NCBI RefSeq assembly: GCF_904848585.1
Contig: NZ_CAJHCR010000004.1
Location: forward strand, 248,001 to 312,000
Reading direction: 5' to 3'
Source of the DNA: Paraburkholderia kirstenboschensis
Lineage (GTDB): Bacteria > Pseudomonadota > Gammaproteobacteria > Burkholderiales > Burkholderiaceae
Length of the DNA: 64,000 nucleotides
The first letter of the stretch is position 1, and each line of letters starts with the position of its first letter. The notes under the pieces are model-generated. The model saw only the letters and a program-made list of their open reading frames with translations, did not search any database and was not told the origin of the DNA. Positions 37,838 through 46,356 of the stretch are shown one piece after another. Position numbers and translations under genes: made by a program.

Positions 37838-38716
37838 TCACAGCGGCAATTCGGACGATGCCGGCTCGAGCGCCGCGCGCGGCAACTTTGCGCGGCGCTC
37901 GGGCGGCAACGCCTGCAAGGCGCGGCGCCCGCGCAAGCCGAGAAAATATTCGCGGATAAACGGATGATCGACGCCCGCCGCTTCTTCGACGGGCGCGGCG
38001 ACCAGCACCTTGCGATCCGCCAGCACGGCCACGCGCGTGGAAAGCGCGACCATCGTGTCGAGATCGTGAGTGACCATCACGACTGTCAAGCCGAGTGCGC
38101 GATGCAGCGCCGAAATCAGTTCGACGAACTCGTCGGACGCTTGCGGATCCAGCCCGGCTGTCGGTTCGTCGAGAAACAGCAGTTCGGGTTCGAGCGCGAT
38201 CGCGCGCGCAATGCCAACGCGCTTGATCATGCCGCCCGACAGCGCCGACGGCATTTTGGACGCGTGCTTGCACGGCAGCCCGACCATCTCCAGCTTCAGC
38301 ATGACGATGTCGCGCAGCAGATCTTCGGGCACCTGGCCGAGTTCGCGCACCGGCTGTGCGACATTGTCGAACACCGACAGCGACGAGAACAGCGCGCCGC
38401 GCTGAAACAGCATGCCGGAGCGGCTGCGCATCAGCAGCGCGGTTTCGGGAGAGATGGTCGCGAGGTTTTCGCCGAACAGCTTGATGGTTCCCGAAGACGG
38501 CCGCTCCAAGCCGAGGATCTGCCGCACGAGCGTGGTCTTGCCCGAACCCGACCCGCCGACGATCGACACGATCTCGCCGCGCCGCACGTCCAGATTCACA
38601 TGCTGATGCACGATGTTGCGGCCATAGCGCTTGGTGACGTCGATCACTTCGATCACCGGCTCGGCAATGGAAGGCATCGGCTGGCCGCGTACGGCCTGAG
38701 TTAGCGGCGCGATCAT
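37838..38716 (-). CDS. MlaF-like ABC transporter ATPase
   Basis: A 292-residue ATPase with Walker A GGSGSGKTTL, signature LSGGMIKRVGIARA (the MlaF-type variant with GGM), Walker B LLFLDEPTAGLDP and His switch VTHDLDTM. The start codon overlaps the permease stop by 4 bp. A C-terminal tail of about 30 residues is rich in Arg and Pro. It powers lipid movement through the MlaE-like permease. Confidence 0.93.
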   Translation of the reverse strand: MIAPLTQAVRGQPMPSIAEPVIEVIDVTKRYGRNIVHQHVNLDVRRGEIVSIVGGSGSGKTTLVRQILGLERPSSGTIKLFGENLATISPETALLMRSRSGMLFQRGALFSSLSVFDNVAQPVRELGQVPEDLLRDIVMLKLEMVGLPCKHASKMPSALSGGMIKRVGIARAIALEPELLFLDEPTAGLDPQASDEFVELISALHRALGLTVVMVTHDLDTMVALSTRVAVLADRKVLVAAPVEEAAGVDHPFIREYFLGLRGRRALQALPPERRAKLPRAALEPASSELPL

Positions 38717-39882
38717 CCGAGCCCCACGTTCTGGAACAGGATCGCGAACACAGCGTCCGCGAGAATCACGATCGTAATGGACGTCACCACCGAGGTCGTC
38801 GTGCCTTCGCCGAGACTCTGCGAATTGGCTTTGATACGGAACCCGAAGTGGCAGCCGACGATCGCGATCAGCATGCCGAAGACGACGCCCTTGCCAAGAC
38901 CGATCCACAGGTTCGCAGCCGGCACAACGCCGGGCAACGCGCGCGCGAAGTAACTCATGTCGATGCCGAGCACGATCTTCGCGGCGAGGGCCCCACCGCT
39001 CAGCGCGATGATGTTCGTCCACATCACGAGTAGCGGCATCGCCACACCGAGCGCCACCACGCGCGGCAGGATGAGCCGCAGACCGTGGGGAATGCCCATC
39101 ACGCGCATGGCGTCGAGTTCCTCGGTCACGCGCATCACGCCGATCTGCGCGGTGATTGCAGAGCCTGAGCGGCCCGCCACCAGAATCGCCGAGAGCACCG
39201 GCCCGAGTTCGCGGATCACCGACAGCCCGAGAATATTCACGATGTACTGATTGGCGCCGAAGAGCCTCAATTGCTGCGCGGACAGATAGCTCAGCACGAT
39301 GCCGATCAGAAACGCGACCAGCGCGGTGATGGGCAACGCCCTGGTGCCGGCGTTGTAGACGTTCGCGGAGATTTCAGTCCACGGCGTGAGTGCGGGCTTG
39401 CGCGCGATCGCCAGCAGATCGAGTACGACGCGACCAAGCATGGCCACGCCGCCGTACAGATGCTCGAAGAACGAAAACAGCGCGAGGCCGAGCCGCGTGA
39501 ACGGATCGAATCTGGCGACCGGCTCCGCCGTCTCGCGGACGGTGTCGAGCAACGCAATGCGCTCGAAGATATCGCGCTGTGTGTCGGTGAGTTCGGTGTC
39601 GGGCGGCATTCTGTGACCCCACACGCGCCACAGCGCCTGGCCGCCTACGTGGTCCATCCGGTCGATACGCGACAGATCCCACTGGCCGATGCCTTCGGCG
39701 CCTTCGAGCGAACGCAGTTGCGGGATCACATGTCCGGTTGCACGGTCGCGCGCGAGCGCGAGCGCCGTCCACTGGCCCGAGAGCCGGACGATCTTGCCTT
39801 GGCTGCCAGCCGCGACTTCGAGGCCGGGCGGAGTGTCGTAGTTCAAGGATCGTTGCAATGTGGTTATCGGATTAGCGGCCAT
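38713..39882 (-). CDS. MlaE-family permease with fused N-terminal STAS-like domain
   Basis: A 389-residue permease. The C-terminal 260 residues are the MlaE core (GVVLSY-like membrane segments, IRELGPVLSAILVAGRSGSAITAQIG, EELDAMRVMGIPHGLRLILPR). The N-terminal about 115 residues (GKIVRLSGQWTALALARDR.. WDLSRIDRMDHVGGQALWRVWG) look like a STAS domain, equivalent to the separate MlaB subunit in E. coli. Start MAANPITTLQRSL at 39882. First gene of the operon; no MlaC-like shuttle gene is adjacent. Confidence 0.9.
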   Translation of the reverse strand: MAANPITTLQRSLNYDTPPGLEVAAGSQGKIVRLSGQWTALALARDRATGHVIPQLRSLEGAEGIGQWDLSRIDRMDHVGGQALWRVWGHRMPPDTELTDTQRDIFERIALLDTVRETAEPVARFDPFTRLGLALFSFFEHLYGGVAMLGRVVLDLLAIARKPALTPWTEISANVYNAGTRALPITALVAFLIGIVLSYLSAQQLRLFGANQYIVNILGLSVIRELGPVLSAILVAGRSGSAITAQIGVMRVTEELDAMRVMGIPHGLRLILPRVVALGVAMPLLVMWTNIIALSGGALAAKIVLGIDMSYFARALPGVVPAANLWIGLGKGVVFGMLIAIVGCHFGFRIKANSQSLGEGTTTSVVTSITIVILADAVFAILFQNVGLG

Positions 39883-39939
39883 TGTAACGAAGGCGCAGCG
39901 GATCGACCGTCCTGGCGGGACCAGGCGGTTCGCTGTCGC

Positions 39940-39945
39940 TACAAT
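39940..39945 (+). promoter_or_regulatory. -10 element abutting birA
   Basis: TACAAT ends 7 nt before the A of the birA start codon. If used, the transcript would start at or within a base or two of the ATG, which has no properly spaced Shine-Dalgarno sequence. Confidence 0.4.
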
Positions 39946-39952
39946 ATGGGAC

Positions 39953-40867
39953 ATGAACGCTTCCACTCCGCCCCAAGGACCGGCCGCTGCCGCGAACGCA
40001 GCCGACTGGCGTATCGACCGTGAACGCGCCGTCGCTCTGTTCGGCGCGCATGCGCATGACTGGCCGATCGAAATCGTCGAGGAAACCGGCTCGACCAACG
40101 CCGACCTCATGTCCCGCGTGAAGGCGCTGCCGCGCAAGGCGGGCGCGCTGCCGAGGCCGATCGTGCGGGTTGCTTACCTGCAAACCGCCGGACGCGGCCG
40201 CCGCGGCCGTCCGTGGTACGCGGAGCCGGGCAATGCGCTGCTGTTTTCGGTTGCCTGCGTGCTGCCGCGTCCGCTGGAAGGACTGGCCGGATTGAGCCTC
40301 GCGGTGGGCGTCGCGCTCGTCGACGGACTGCGCTCGTTGCCTGTCGCGGGCCCCGGCCAGATTGCGCTGAAGTGGCCAAACGACATATTGCTCGAAGGCG
40401 ACAAGCTCGCCGGCATCCTGATCGAGACGGCCTGGAGTACGGAAGACGCGAGCGCCGTCGTGATCGGCATTGGCACCAACGTGAAGGGCGCCGACGAACT
40501 CGCCGCGAAAATCGGCGCGCTCAACGCCGGGGCGCCGCCGCAGGCACGCGGCACGGCGCCGACCGCGCTGCAGCGCGCGCTGCCCAACGCGAACCTCACC
40601 GATACCCTCGCGGCCGAACTCAATGCACTGGAGCCCGCTTTGCTGCGCTTCGGCGCGGAAGGATTCGCGCCGTTTCAGGCGCGCTGGAACGCAATGCATG
40701 CGTACGCGGGCCGCGACGTCGTGCTGCTCGAACAGGGCAAGGAAGTCGCGCGCGGCGTCGCTGCGGGCGTCGATGAGCGCGGCCAGTTGTTGCTCGATAC
40801 CGGCGCGGGCCGGCAGAGCATCGCGACCGGCGACGTGTCCCTGCGTCTCGCCGACGGTGCTGCATGA
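39953..40867 (+). CDS. birA: Biotin-[acetyl-CoA carboxylase] ligase
   Basis: Activates biotin with ATP and attaches it to biotin carboxyl carrier protein. The 304-residue protein has the biotinyl-AMP loop [28 protein letters not shown] and the C-terminal SH3-like domain ending [17 protein letters not shown]. An N-terminal winged helix, which lets E. coli BirA repress transcription, is not seen: the protein enters the catalytic domain after about 40 residues. So it is a monofunctional ligase. It overlaps coaX by 4 bp. Confidence 0.94.
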   Translation: MNASTPPQGPAAAANAADWRIDRERAVALFGAHAHDWPIEIVEETGSTNADLMSRVKALPRKAGALPRPIVRVAYLQTAGRGRRGRPWYAEPGNALLFSVACVLPRPLEGLAGLSLAVGVALVDGLRSLPVAGPGQIALKWPNDILLEGDKLAGILIETAWSTEDASAVVIGIGTNVKGADELAAKIGALNAGAPPQARGTAPTALQRALPNANLTDTLAAELNALEPALLRFGAEGFAPFQARWNAMHAYAGRDVVLLEQGKEVARGVAAGVDERGQLLLDTGAGRQSIATGDVSLRLADGAA

Positions 40868-41742
40868 CGAGCGGCGCGCCTCATCTCTTGATCGACGCGG
40901 GCAATAGCCGCGTCAAATGGGCGATGGTGGAGGCTGACGGCACGCAGATCGCGGCCGGCGCGCTCGCGCATGGTGGCGCCGGTCAGGCTCAGTGGGCTAC
41001 CGAGGGGGCGACTCAGTGGGCGACTCAGTGGGCGACTCAGTGGGCGACTCAGTGGGCGAACTTGCCGACGCCTCGCGGCGCATGGTTATCGAATGTCGCC
41101 GGCGAAACTGTGGCTGAGCGAATCGCTGCGATGGTCGACGCGCAATGGCCGCATCTGCCGCTCACCACGATCCGCGCACGCGAGCAGCAATGCGGCGTGA
41201 CCAACAGCTATACGACGCCGCATGCGCTCGGCAGCGACCGATGGGCAGGCATGATCGGCGCGTACGCGGCATTTCCCGGCGAGCATCTGCTGATTGCGAC
41301 CTTCGGAACAGCGACCACGCTCGAGGCGTTGCGCGCGGACGGCTGCTTCGTCGGCGGACTTATCGCACCAGGCTGGACGTTGATGATGCGCTCGCTCGGC
41401 GAGCATACGGCTCAATTGCCGACGCTCGACGCGAGCGCCGCGCGCGGCCTTCTAGGGAGCGCCGCCGGGACGCAGGACGTGGCCCGACGCGGCCCGTTCT
41501 TCGCGACGGACACGCCGCGTTCGCTATCCGCCGGCTGCACGTTGGCACAAGCAGGTCTCGTCGAACGGACCTGGCGCGACTTGCAGGACGAATGGCAGGT
41601 GCCGGTGCGCCTCGTGGTCGGCGGCGGCGCTGCAGACGAAGTGGCGAGCGCATTGAAAGTGCCGCATACTCGCCACGATTCACTGGTCTTGTCTGGGCTT
41701 GCACTGATAGCTTCCGAGCGCGCTTCGGAACATGGCGTGTAG
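40864..41742 (+). CDS. coaX: Type III pantothenate kinase
   Basis: First enzyme of coenzyme A synthesis, ASKHA fold, 292 residues. Motifs: [12 protein letters not shown] (phosphate loop), [12 protein letters not shown] and FGTATTLE, with GGLIAPGW. Residues 50-65 are TQWA repeated four times, encoded by a perfect 12-bp tandem repeat; this part lies between the first conserved strands and [10 protein letters not shown], probably a surface loop. Translationally coupled to birA through a 4-bp overlap. Confidence 0.95.
   Translation: MTSGAPHLLIDAGNSRVKWAMVEADGTQIAAGALAHGGAGQAQWATEGATQWATQWATQWATQWANLPTPRGAWLSNVAGETVAERIAAMVDAQWPHLPLTTIRAREQQCGVTNSYTTPHALGSDRWAGMIGAYAAFPGEHLLIATFGTATTLEALRADGCFVGGLIAPGWTLMMRSLGEHTAQLPTLDASAARGLLGSAAGTQDVARRGPFFATDTPRSLSAGCTLAQAGLVERTWRDLQDEWQVPVRLVVGGGAADEVASALKVPHTRHDSLVLSGLALIASERASEHGV
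41011..41058. repeat. In-frame 12-bp tandem repeat inside coaX
   Basis: ACTCAGTGGGCG occurs four times without error (41011-41058); a diverged fifth copy precedes it around 40987-40998. The unit is a multiple of three, so copy-number change keeps the reading frame. Confidence 0.95.
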
Positions 41743-41821
41743 AACACCGGCTGGATGTGATGGCTGAACTTCGCGCCTGAACCACACCAGCGGCTTAACT
41801 TCTGCAAGGGAAAATATAACG

Positions 41822-42061
41822 ATGCTGCGCTGGCTGATCGCCATACTGTTCCTGGCCAACCTTCTGGCATTCGTCGCAGTGCGCGGCGTGTTCGGCCCGA
41901 CGCCCACGGCGAGCGGCCGCGAACCCAATCACTTGAGCCGTGAAGTCCATCCGGACTGGTTGAAGGTGCGCCCGGTCACGGCCACCGACGCCGCCGATCA
42001 GGCTGTTGTTGGCGCGGCGGCACCGGTCGCGCCGATCGCGGCGTCGGCGTTGCCGCAATAA
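41822..42061 (+). CDS. Small membrane-anchored protein following coaX
   Basis: A 79-residue protein with one N-terminal membrane segment (MLRWLIAILFLANLLAFVAV) and a short polar tail (SGREPNHLSREVHPDWLKVRPV). The N-terminal pattern LLAF..GREP.HL..+..P..LKV resembles the front end of SPOR-domain proteins encoded after coaX in other beta-proteobacteria, but no SPOR domain follows. I infer a shortened descendant of such a protein. Function unknown. Confidence 0.6.
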   Translation: MLRWLIAILFLANLLAFVAVRGVFGPTPTASGREPNHLSREVHPDWLKVRPVTATDAADQAVVGAAAPVAPIAASALPQ

Positions 42062-42111
42062 AGCGAAAATCGGAGCGGAGAATTGGAGCCGGCTATAGCA
42101 GCGGCGTGTCG

Positions 42112-42137
42112 GAGCGGCGCATTCGAGCGGCGCATTC
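42112..42137. repeat. 13-bp tandem duplication
   Basis: GAGCGGCGCATTC twice in succession, followed by a partial third copy, in the gap after the small membrane protein gene. Isolated GAGCGGCG copies also occur around it. Confidence 0.8.
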
Positions 42138-42308
42138 GAGTGGCTAAGGGCAACGGCGAACTCTGCATCGGCGAATACGAGCGGCGCGTCTAAGGGGCTC
42201 ATCGAGGCGGCAACTGACGCCTCGAACCAGGCATCGAACTGTGCAAGCGCAAGCCCCAACCCCAGGCCCAAGCCACGCAGACACAGCGCCGCGTTCACCC
42301 CATCACAT

Positions 42309-42791
42309 TTAGCCCTGCGTACGAACCTTCTTGAGCAGCGCCGTGGTCGAGCGGTCGTGCTCGAACGGAATCGCCAGCGCCTTGCCGCCCCAGCCGCGCA
42401 CGACGGCCGACTCCGGCAGCGCATCCATGTCGTAGTCGCCGCCCTTGACGAGCACATCCGGACGTAGCGCCGAGATCAGTTCGACCGGCGTCTTTTCCCC
42501 AAAGCAAACAACGTAGTCGACGCTCTCCAGCGCCGCGAGCAAAGCCATCCGGTCGGCTTCGTTGTTGATCGGCCGGTCATCGCCCTTGCCGAGCATGCGG
42601 ACCGACGCGTCGCTGTTCACGCCTACGATCAGGCAAGCGCCCTGCGCTTTCGCGTCCGCGAGATAGGTGACATGCCCGCGATGCAGGATGTCGAACACGC
42701 CGTTCGTAAATACGACCGGCGCGTTCAGCGAAGGGCGCAGCGCGACCAGCGCGTCGCGCGTGAGAATCTTGCGTTCGAAAATAGCAGCCAT
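42309..42791 (-). CDS. rfaE2: D-glycero-beta-D-manno-heptose 1-phosphate adenylyltransferase
   Basis: A 160-residue nucleotidyltransferase equal to the second domain of E. coli HldE, making ADP-heptose for the lipopolysaccharide inner core. GVFDILHRGHVTYL contains the HxGH motif, and VKGGDYDMDALPESAVV the downstream conserved part. The kinase domain (HldA) must be encoded elsewhere, as is usual in Burkholderia. Start MAAIFERKILTRD at 42791. Confidence 0.94.
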   Translation of the reverse strand: MAAIFERKILTRDALVALRPSLNAPVVFTNGVFDILHRGHVTYLADAKAQGACLIVGVNSDASVRMLGKGDDRPINNEADRMALLAALESVDYVVCFGEKTPVELISALRPDVLVKGGDYDMDALPESAVVRGWGGKALAIPFEHDRSTTALLKKVRTQG

Positions 42792-42907
42792 TTGGGGACG
42801 TGGAAGATACAGAAAATTGCCGCCGCGATACGGCGCAAGCAACGTGGAGCATGACGCTCGGGCAGACCGGTCAAGCGTAAAGGTCAAGCATCGAAATCAA
42901 GCGCCAA

Positions 42908-42952
42908 TCAAACAAAACGGTCCGGCAAGCTCGCGCCTGCCGGACCGTTTCA
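42908..42952 (-). terminator. Terminator after the di-iron protein gene
   Basis: A 13-bp stem (AAACGGTCCGGCA / TGCCGGACCGTTT) with A-rich flank on the left, giving U residues on the minus-strand RNA. It lies 70-120 bp past the stop codon of the gene at 43026-43898. Confidence 0.8.
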
Positions 42953-43025
42953 GAGCGCCGAACCGGAGCGCGGCGCTAGCTTTGCATTATGCGCGAGCCG
43001 CGAACCGGAATCCACGAGGCTGCAT

Positions 43026-43898
43026 TCAAGCCGGCTGTTCGGCCGACTTCTGGTCGGCCTGCAGCCGCGTCACCACTTCCTTGCGATAGCGGTTCAGTTC
43101 CTGCGCGGTAGTGAACGTGCGCTCGAATAGCAGCGACAGGTTATGCAGAATGCGCTCGACCACCTTCTTTTCCCAACCGTCGTCGAAGCGGATCTGCTCG
43201 TCGAGCCAGCGCTCGAGCCATTCCGGGTCGGGCAGGCGCGACTGGATCGTGTCGCGCGGGAACAGCGCCTGATTCACATGCAGATTCGTGGGATGCAACG
43301 GCTTTTCGGTGCGGCGGGCCGACGCCATCAGCACGCCGATCTTCGCAAAAGCAGCGCGTGCGATGTCGCCGGTTTGCACCATCGCTTTCTTCATGTAGCG
43401 CAGGTAAGCGCCGCCATGGCGCGCTTCGTCGCGCGAAATGGTTTCGTAGATGTGCTTGATGACCGGCTCGGTGTGCCATTCGGCAGCGCGGCGATACCAG
43501 TGATTCAGGCGGATTTCGCCGCAGAAGTGCAGCATCAGTGTTTCAAGCGGCGGCGCCGGGTCGAATTCGAAGCGCACGGCGTGCAGCTCTTCTTCAGTGG
43601 GGCACATTTCCGGCTTGAAGCGGCGCAGGTATTCCATCAGCACCAGCGAATGCTTCTGCTCTTCGAAGAACCACACGCTCATGAACGCGGAGAAATCGCT
43701 GTCGTGATGATTGTCACGCAGAAACATTTCCGTGGCGGGCAACGCCGACCATTCGGTGATCGCGTTCATCTTGATCGTCGCGGCCTGCTCGTCGGTCAAT
43801 AGCGATGCGTCGAATTTGTCCCAGGGAATGTCTTTCTCCATGTCCCATCGAACGGATTCGAGCGATTTATAAAGTTCCGGGTAAAGCATGGTGTTCAT
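43026..43898 (-). CDS. Ferritin-like di-iron protein, acyl-ACP desaturase-like
   Basis: A 290-residue helical protein with a full di-iron ligand set: Glu49 (ITEWSALP), Glu80 and His83 (FFEEQKH), Glu128 (GEIRLNH), Glu158 and His161 (RDEARH). Order and spacing parallel plant stearoyl-ACP desaturase (E, ExxH, E, ExxH), including the ALP after the first Glu. No signal peptide or membrane segment. Databases usually call such proteins ferritin-like; I infer a desaturase or oxygenase. Start at 43898 has GGGGTGGG upstream. Confidence 0.8.
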   Translation of the reverse strand: MNTMLYPELYKSLESVRWDMEKDIPWDKFDASLLTDEQAATIKMNAITEWSALPATEMFLRDNHHDSDFSAFMSVWFFEEQKHSLVLMEYLRRFKPEMCPTEEELHAVRFEFDPAPPLETLMLHFCGEIRLNHWYRRAAEWHTEPVIKHIYETISRDEARHGGAYLRYMKKAMVQTGDIARAAFAKIGVLMASARRTEKPLHPTNLHVNQALFPRDTIQSRLPDPEWLERWLDEQIRFDDGWEKKVVERILHNLSLLFERTFTTAQELNRYRKEVVTRLQADQKSAEQPA

Positions 43899-44494
43899 AG
43901 TCCCACCCCTGTTCTGCACATACTGTGTGTGTCTGTCACTACTACGTGTAGCACTTTCCCGGCCACGAACCAAACGCGCCGGGTGTCGTGCCCGAATGCC
44001 GCGCCGTTCGCCGGCCAAGCCTTCAATTTTACGCGGTACCCGGCCGCCTGGATGCACGGCCAGCGAAGAAGTCCGGGCGCTCGCGCGAGGAGCGGCTAAC
44101 GCAAAGTTACACGCTCGAAGTTACGCGCTGCGCGGCCAACCGTGGGTGAGGGATACCCTTTGCCTGAGGTCGAGCCAGTTTGCGATGAAAACCGCACCGT
44201 CCAGCCCTGCGCCGGTGATGCCGGCGGCGAATGGAGCGTGGGCGGCTCGATTGGTTGTTTTCAGCGCACGCCCAAAAACCAAACAAAGACCTTCCAATGA
44301 TATCACGCTGACTTCCTCAAACCCGCGCGGTAACGGACGCAATTCCGATGCCCGGTTGACATGCCTCAACGACTGGTGCAATCGGCGGAGTGTGGCTCCC
44401 GACGGGGTCAAAACGGTGACAAGTCGGCAATTTTTCTATGGTCGCCCGCCGCCGACGGTCGGCCCGCCCGCCGCCCGCCTCTCGCTGCGCGTCG
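43899..44494. other. Intergenic region, di-iron gene to phaM
   Basis: 596 bp with no supported gene. It contains the upstream region of the di-iron gene and a two-copy 14-bp-period repeat (AAGTTAC at 44104 and 44118, each followed by a CGC-containing tail) related in sequence to the repeat before gshB. The open frame at 44121-44411 (minus) has no recognisable protein features. Confidence 0.4.
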
Positions 44495-45349
44495 TCACAC
44501 GGACTTCTTTGGCGGCTTCGACCCGCTGCTGACCGTGCTCGAAGCTGTGCGCCGCGCGGTTGACGGCGCGCGTTTCGCCGCTGGCCGCTTCGCCGCAGGC
44601 TGAGCAGATCCAGCGCCTTCAGCCGACTTTGCAGACATTGCGGCGGCATCGTCCCCGGGCGATGGCCGCGGCACATCGGTCGCCCCGCCAACCGCCTCGC
44701 TCGCCTCGTCCGCCGCATCCTGGGAAGCGTCGGCTTGCGCGCCGCCGCTCTCGGCTGCGCCCGCCGCGCTGGCTGGCGGCTGAGTCATCGCGAATTGCGC
44801 GATCTGGTTGAATTGCGATTGCAGCAGGCTCCACCATGCCGATGCGTCGAACGGCGGTGTGGCAGGTGTGTCTTCCTCGTCGCTCGACGATTCGGCGGCA
44901 GTCGAGCTTTCGGCCGAAGCCGCCGGCTCCGGATGAGGCCAACTGCTCGTCGGAGACGGGCTCGGCGCTGGCGCTGGCGACGCCGTCGCCGGCTGACTCA
45001 TCGATTGCTGTGCAAACGCGCCGAACGCACGCAGCGTCGCAAGCGTCGCGCGCTGCACCTCGAGCGCCTGAATCGCGGACTGCAGCATGCTCAGGTTCAG
45101 CTTGAGCCATTGCTCGACCGCGCGCATGTCAGTGATGCGCTTATCGAGTTCTTCGACGTTGGTAAGCGGCGCCATCATGTCGGACATCATGGACAGTGAC
45201 GGACCCAGGCCCGCGCCCGGTTGTGCGCCGGAAAACGCGGAGCCGAACGGTGACATGCGCATCATGCCCCACATGCTCTCCAGCATTTCGGCGGGCGGAA
45301 AACCAGGGAAGCCAGGGAACGGCGGCGTTGAGCCAGGTGTGTCAGTCAT
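44495..45349 (-). CDS. phaM: PHA granule-associated regulatory protein PhaM
   Basis: A 284-residue protein with the PhaM core LTNVEELDKRITDMRAVEQWL..LQSAIQALEVQRATLATL (about 60-110), a long Ala/Ser/Pro/Asp-rich middle and a lysine-rich C-terminal tail (AKRPAAKRAPSTARR). In Ralstonia eutropha PhaM activates PHA synthase PhaC and its basic tail ties granules to DNA. No other PHA genes are nearby. The low-complexity middle also repeats PASAAGAAES-like segments. Confidence 0.87.
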   Translation of the reverse strand: MTDTPGSTPPFPGFPGFPPAEMLESMWGMMRMSPFGSAFSGAQPGAGLGPSLSMMSDMMAPLTNVEELDKRITDMRAVEQWLKLNLSMLQSAIQALEVQRATLATLRAFGAFAQQSMSQPATASPAPAPSPSPTSSWPHPEPAASAESSTAAESSSDEEDTPATPPFDASAWWSLLQSQFNQIAQFAMTQPPASAAGAAESGGAQADASQDAADEASEAVGGATDVPRPSPGDDAAAMSAKSAEGAGSAQPAAKRPAAKRAPSTARRTASSTVSSGSKPPKKSV

Positions 45350-45468
45350 GCTTGTCGCCTCGCTGCATTAACAAAAAAAGCGCGGAAGGAAAACGCGAAA
45401 GAAAGAGCGCATGGAGCGCACCCGAATCCGATCATACAGCGCAGTGCATCGGAATCGCGCTGCATCCA

Positions 45469-46320
45469 TTACGGTGCGCGCCAAGGGTCCGCGCCGCCAA
45501 AATCCGGCGCACGCCGCTCGCGCAGCGAGTTCACGCCTTCTCGCACGTCCGGCCCGGCGAACCCCATGAATTCCAGCGCAAGCGACGTATCGAAAGCGGG
45601 CCCTGCCGAGCGCAGCCAGTTGTTCAACGCATACTTCGTCCAGCGGATCGCGGTTTGCGAACCGTGTGCGAGCTTCTGCGCGACTTCAAATGCTTTTGGC
45701 AGCAGATCGTTTTCGTCGACCGCGAGCGACACGAGCCCGATGCGCTCCGCCTCCGCGCCGCTCACCGGCTCGCACAGCATCAGGTAGTACTTGGCCTTCG
45801 CCATCCCGCACAGTAGCGGCCAGACAATCGCCGCGTGATCGCCGGCGGCTACGCCGAGCCGTGTGTGACCGTCGATGATGCGCGCCGTCTTCGACGCGAT
45901 CGAAATATCGGCAAGCAGCCCCGCGACCAGACCCGCGCCGACGGCCGGACCGTGCATCGCCGAGACGATCGGTTTGCTGCAGTTGATCACGTTGTAGACC
46001 AGATCGCGAGCCTCGCGCCACACGCGCGCGCGCACGTCGAAGTCGGTGGCCATGTCTTCGACCAGTTGCAGGTCGCCGCCCGCCGAGAAGCCCTTGCCCT
46101 CGCCGCGAATGATAGCGACGCGCGTGTCGGGATCGCGGTCGATGTCGCGCCAGATTTCCGCGAGTTCGTAATGCATGCGCGCGTCGGCGGTGGCAAGCCC
46201 GCTTCTGTTCGCGCCTTCGCCGCTCATCACCACTTCGAGCACGCCGTGCGGACGGCGATGCAACTTGAGCGACTGGTAATGTGCGTAAAACGCATCGTTG
46301 CTGTGAGTTAGTTCAGACAT
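45469..46320 (-). CDS. Enoyl-CoA hydratase/isomerase family protein
   Basis: A 283-residue crotonase-fold protein. The oxyanion-hole segments [13 protein letters not shown] and [19 protein letters not shown] are present. At the usual positions of the two catalytic Glu residues of hydratases I see [14 protein letters not shown] rather than the canonical E..LG..P.., so hydratase activity is uncertain and another crotonase reaction is possible. Start [11 protein letters not shown] at 46320. Adjacent to an ABC binding-protein gene on the same strand. Confidence 0.85.
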   Translation of the reverse strand: MSELTHSNDAFYAHYQSLKLHRRPHGVLEVVMSGEGANRSGLATADARMHYELAEIWRDIDRDPDTRVAIIRGEGKGFSAGGDLQLVEDMATDFDVRARVWREARDLVYNVINCSKPIVSAMHGPAVGAGLVAGLLADISIASKTARIIDGHTRLGVAAGDHAAIVWPLLCGMAKAKYYLMLCEPVSGAEAERIGLVSLAVDENDLLPKAFEVAQKLAHGSQTAIRWTKYALNNWLRSAGPAFDTSLALEFMGFAGPDVREGVNSLRERRAPDFGGADPWRAP

Positions 46321-46356
46321 GGTGATCGATCCGTGTGTGCGTGATGCGCGCATCGC

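Noticed and set aside
44121..44411. 96-codon minus-strand frame between the di-iron gene and phaM
   Set aside because: No ribosome binding site, motif or signal; unremarkable composition for a chance frame in GC-rich DNA.
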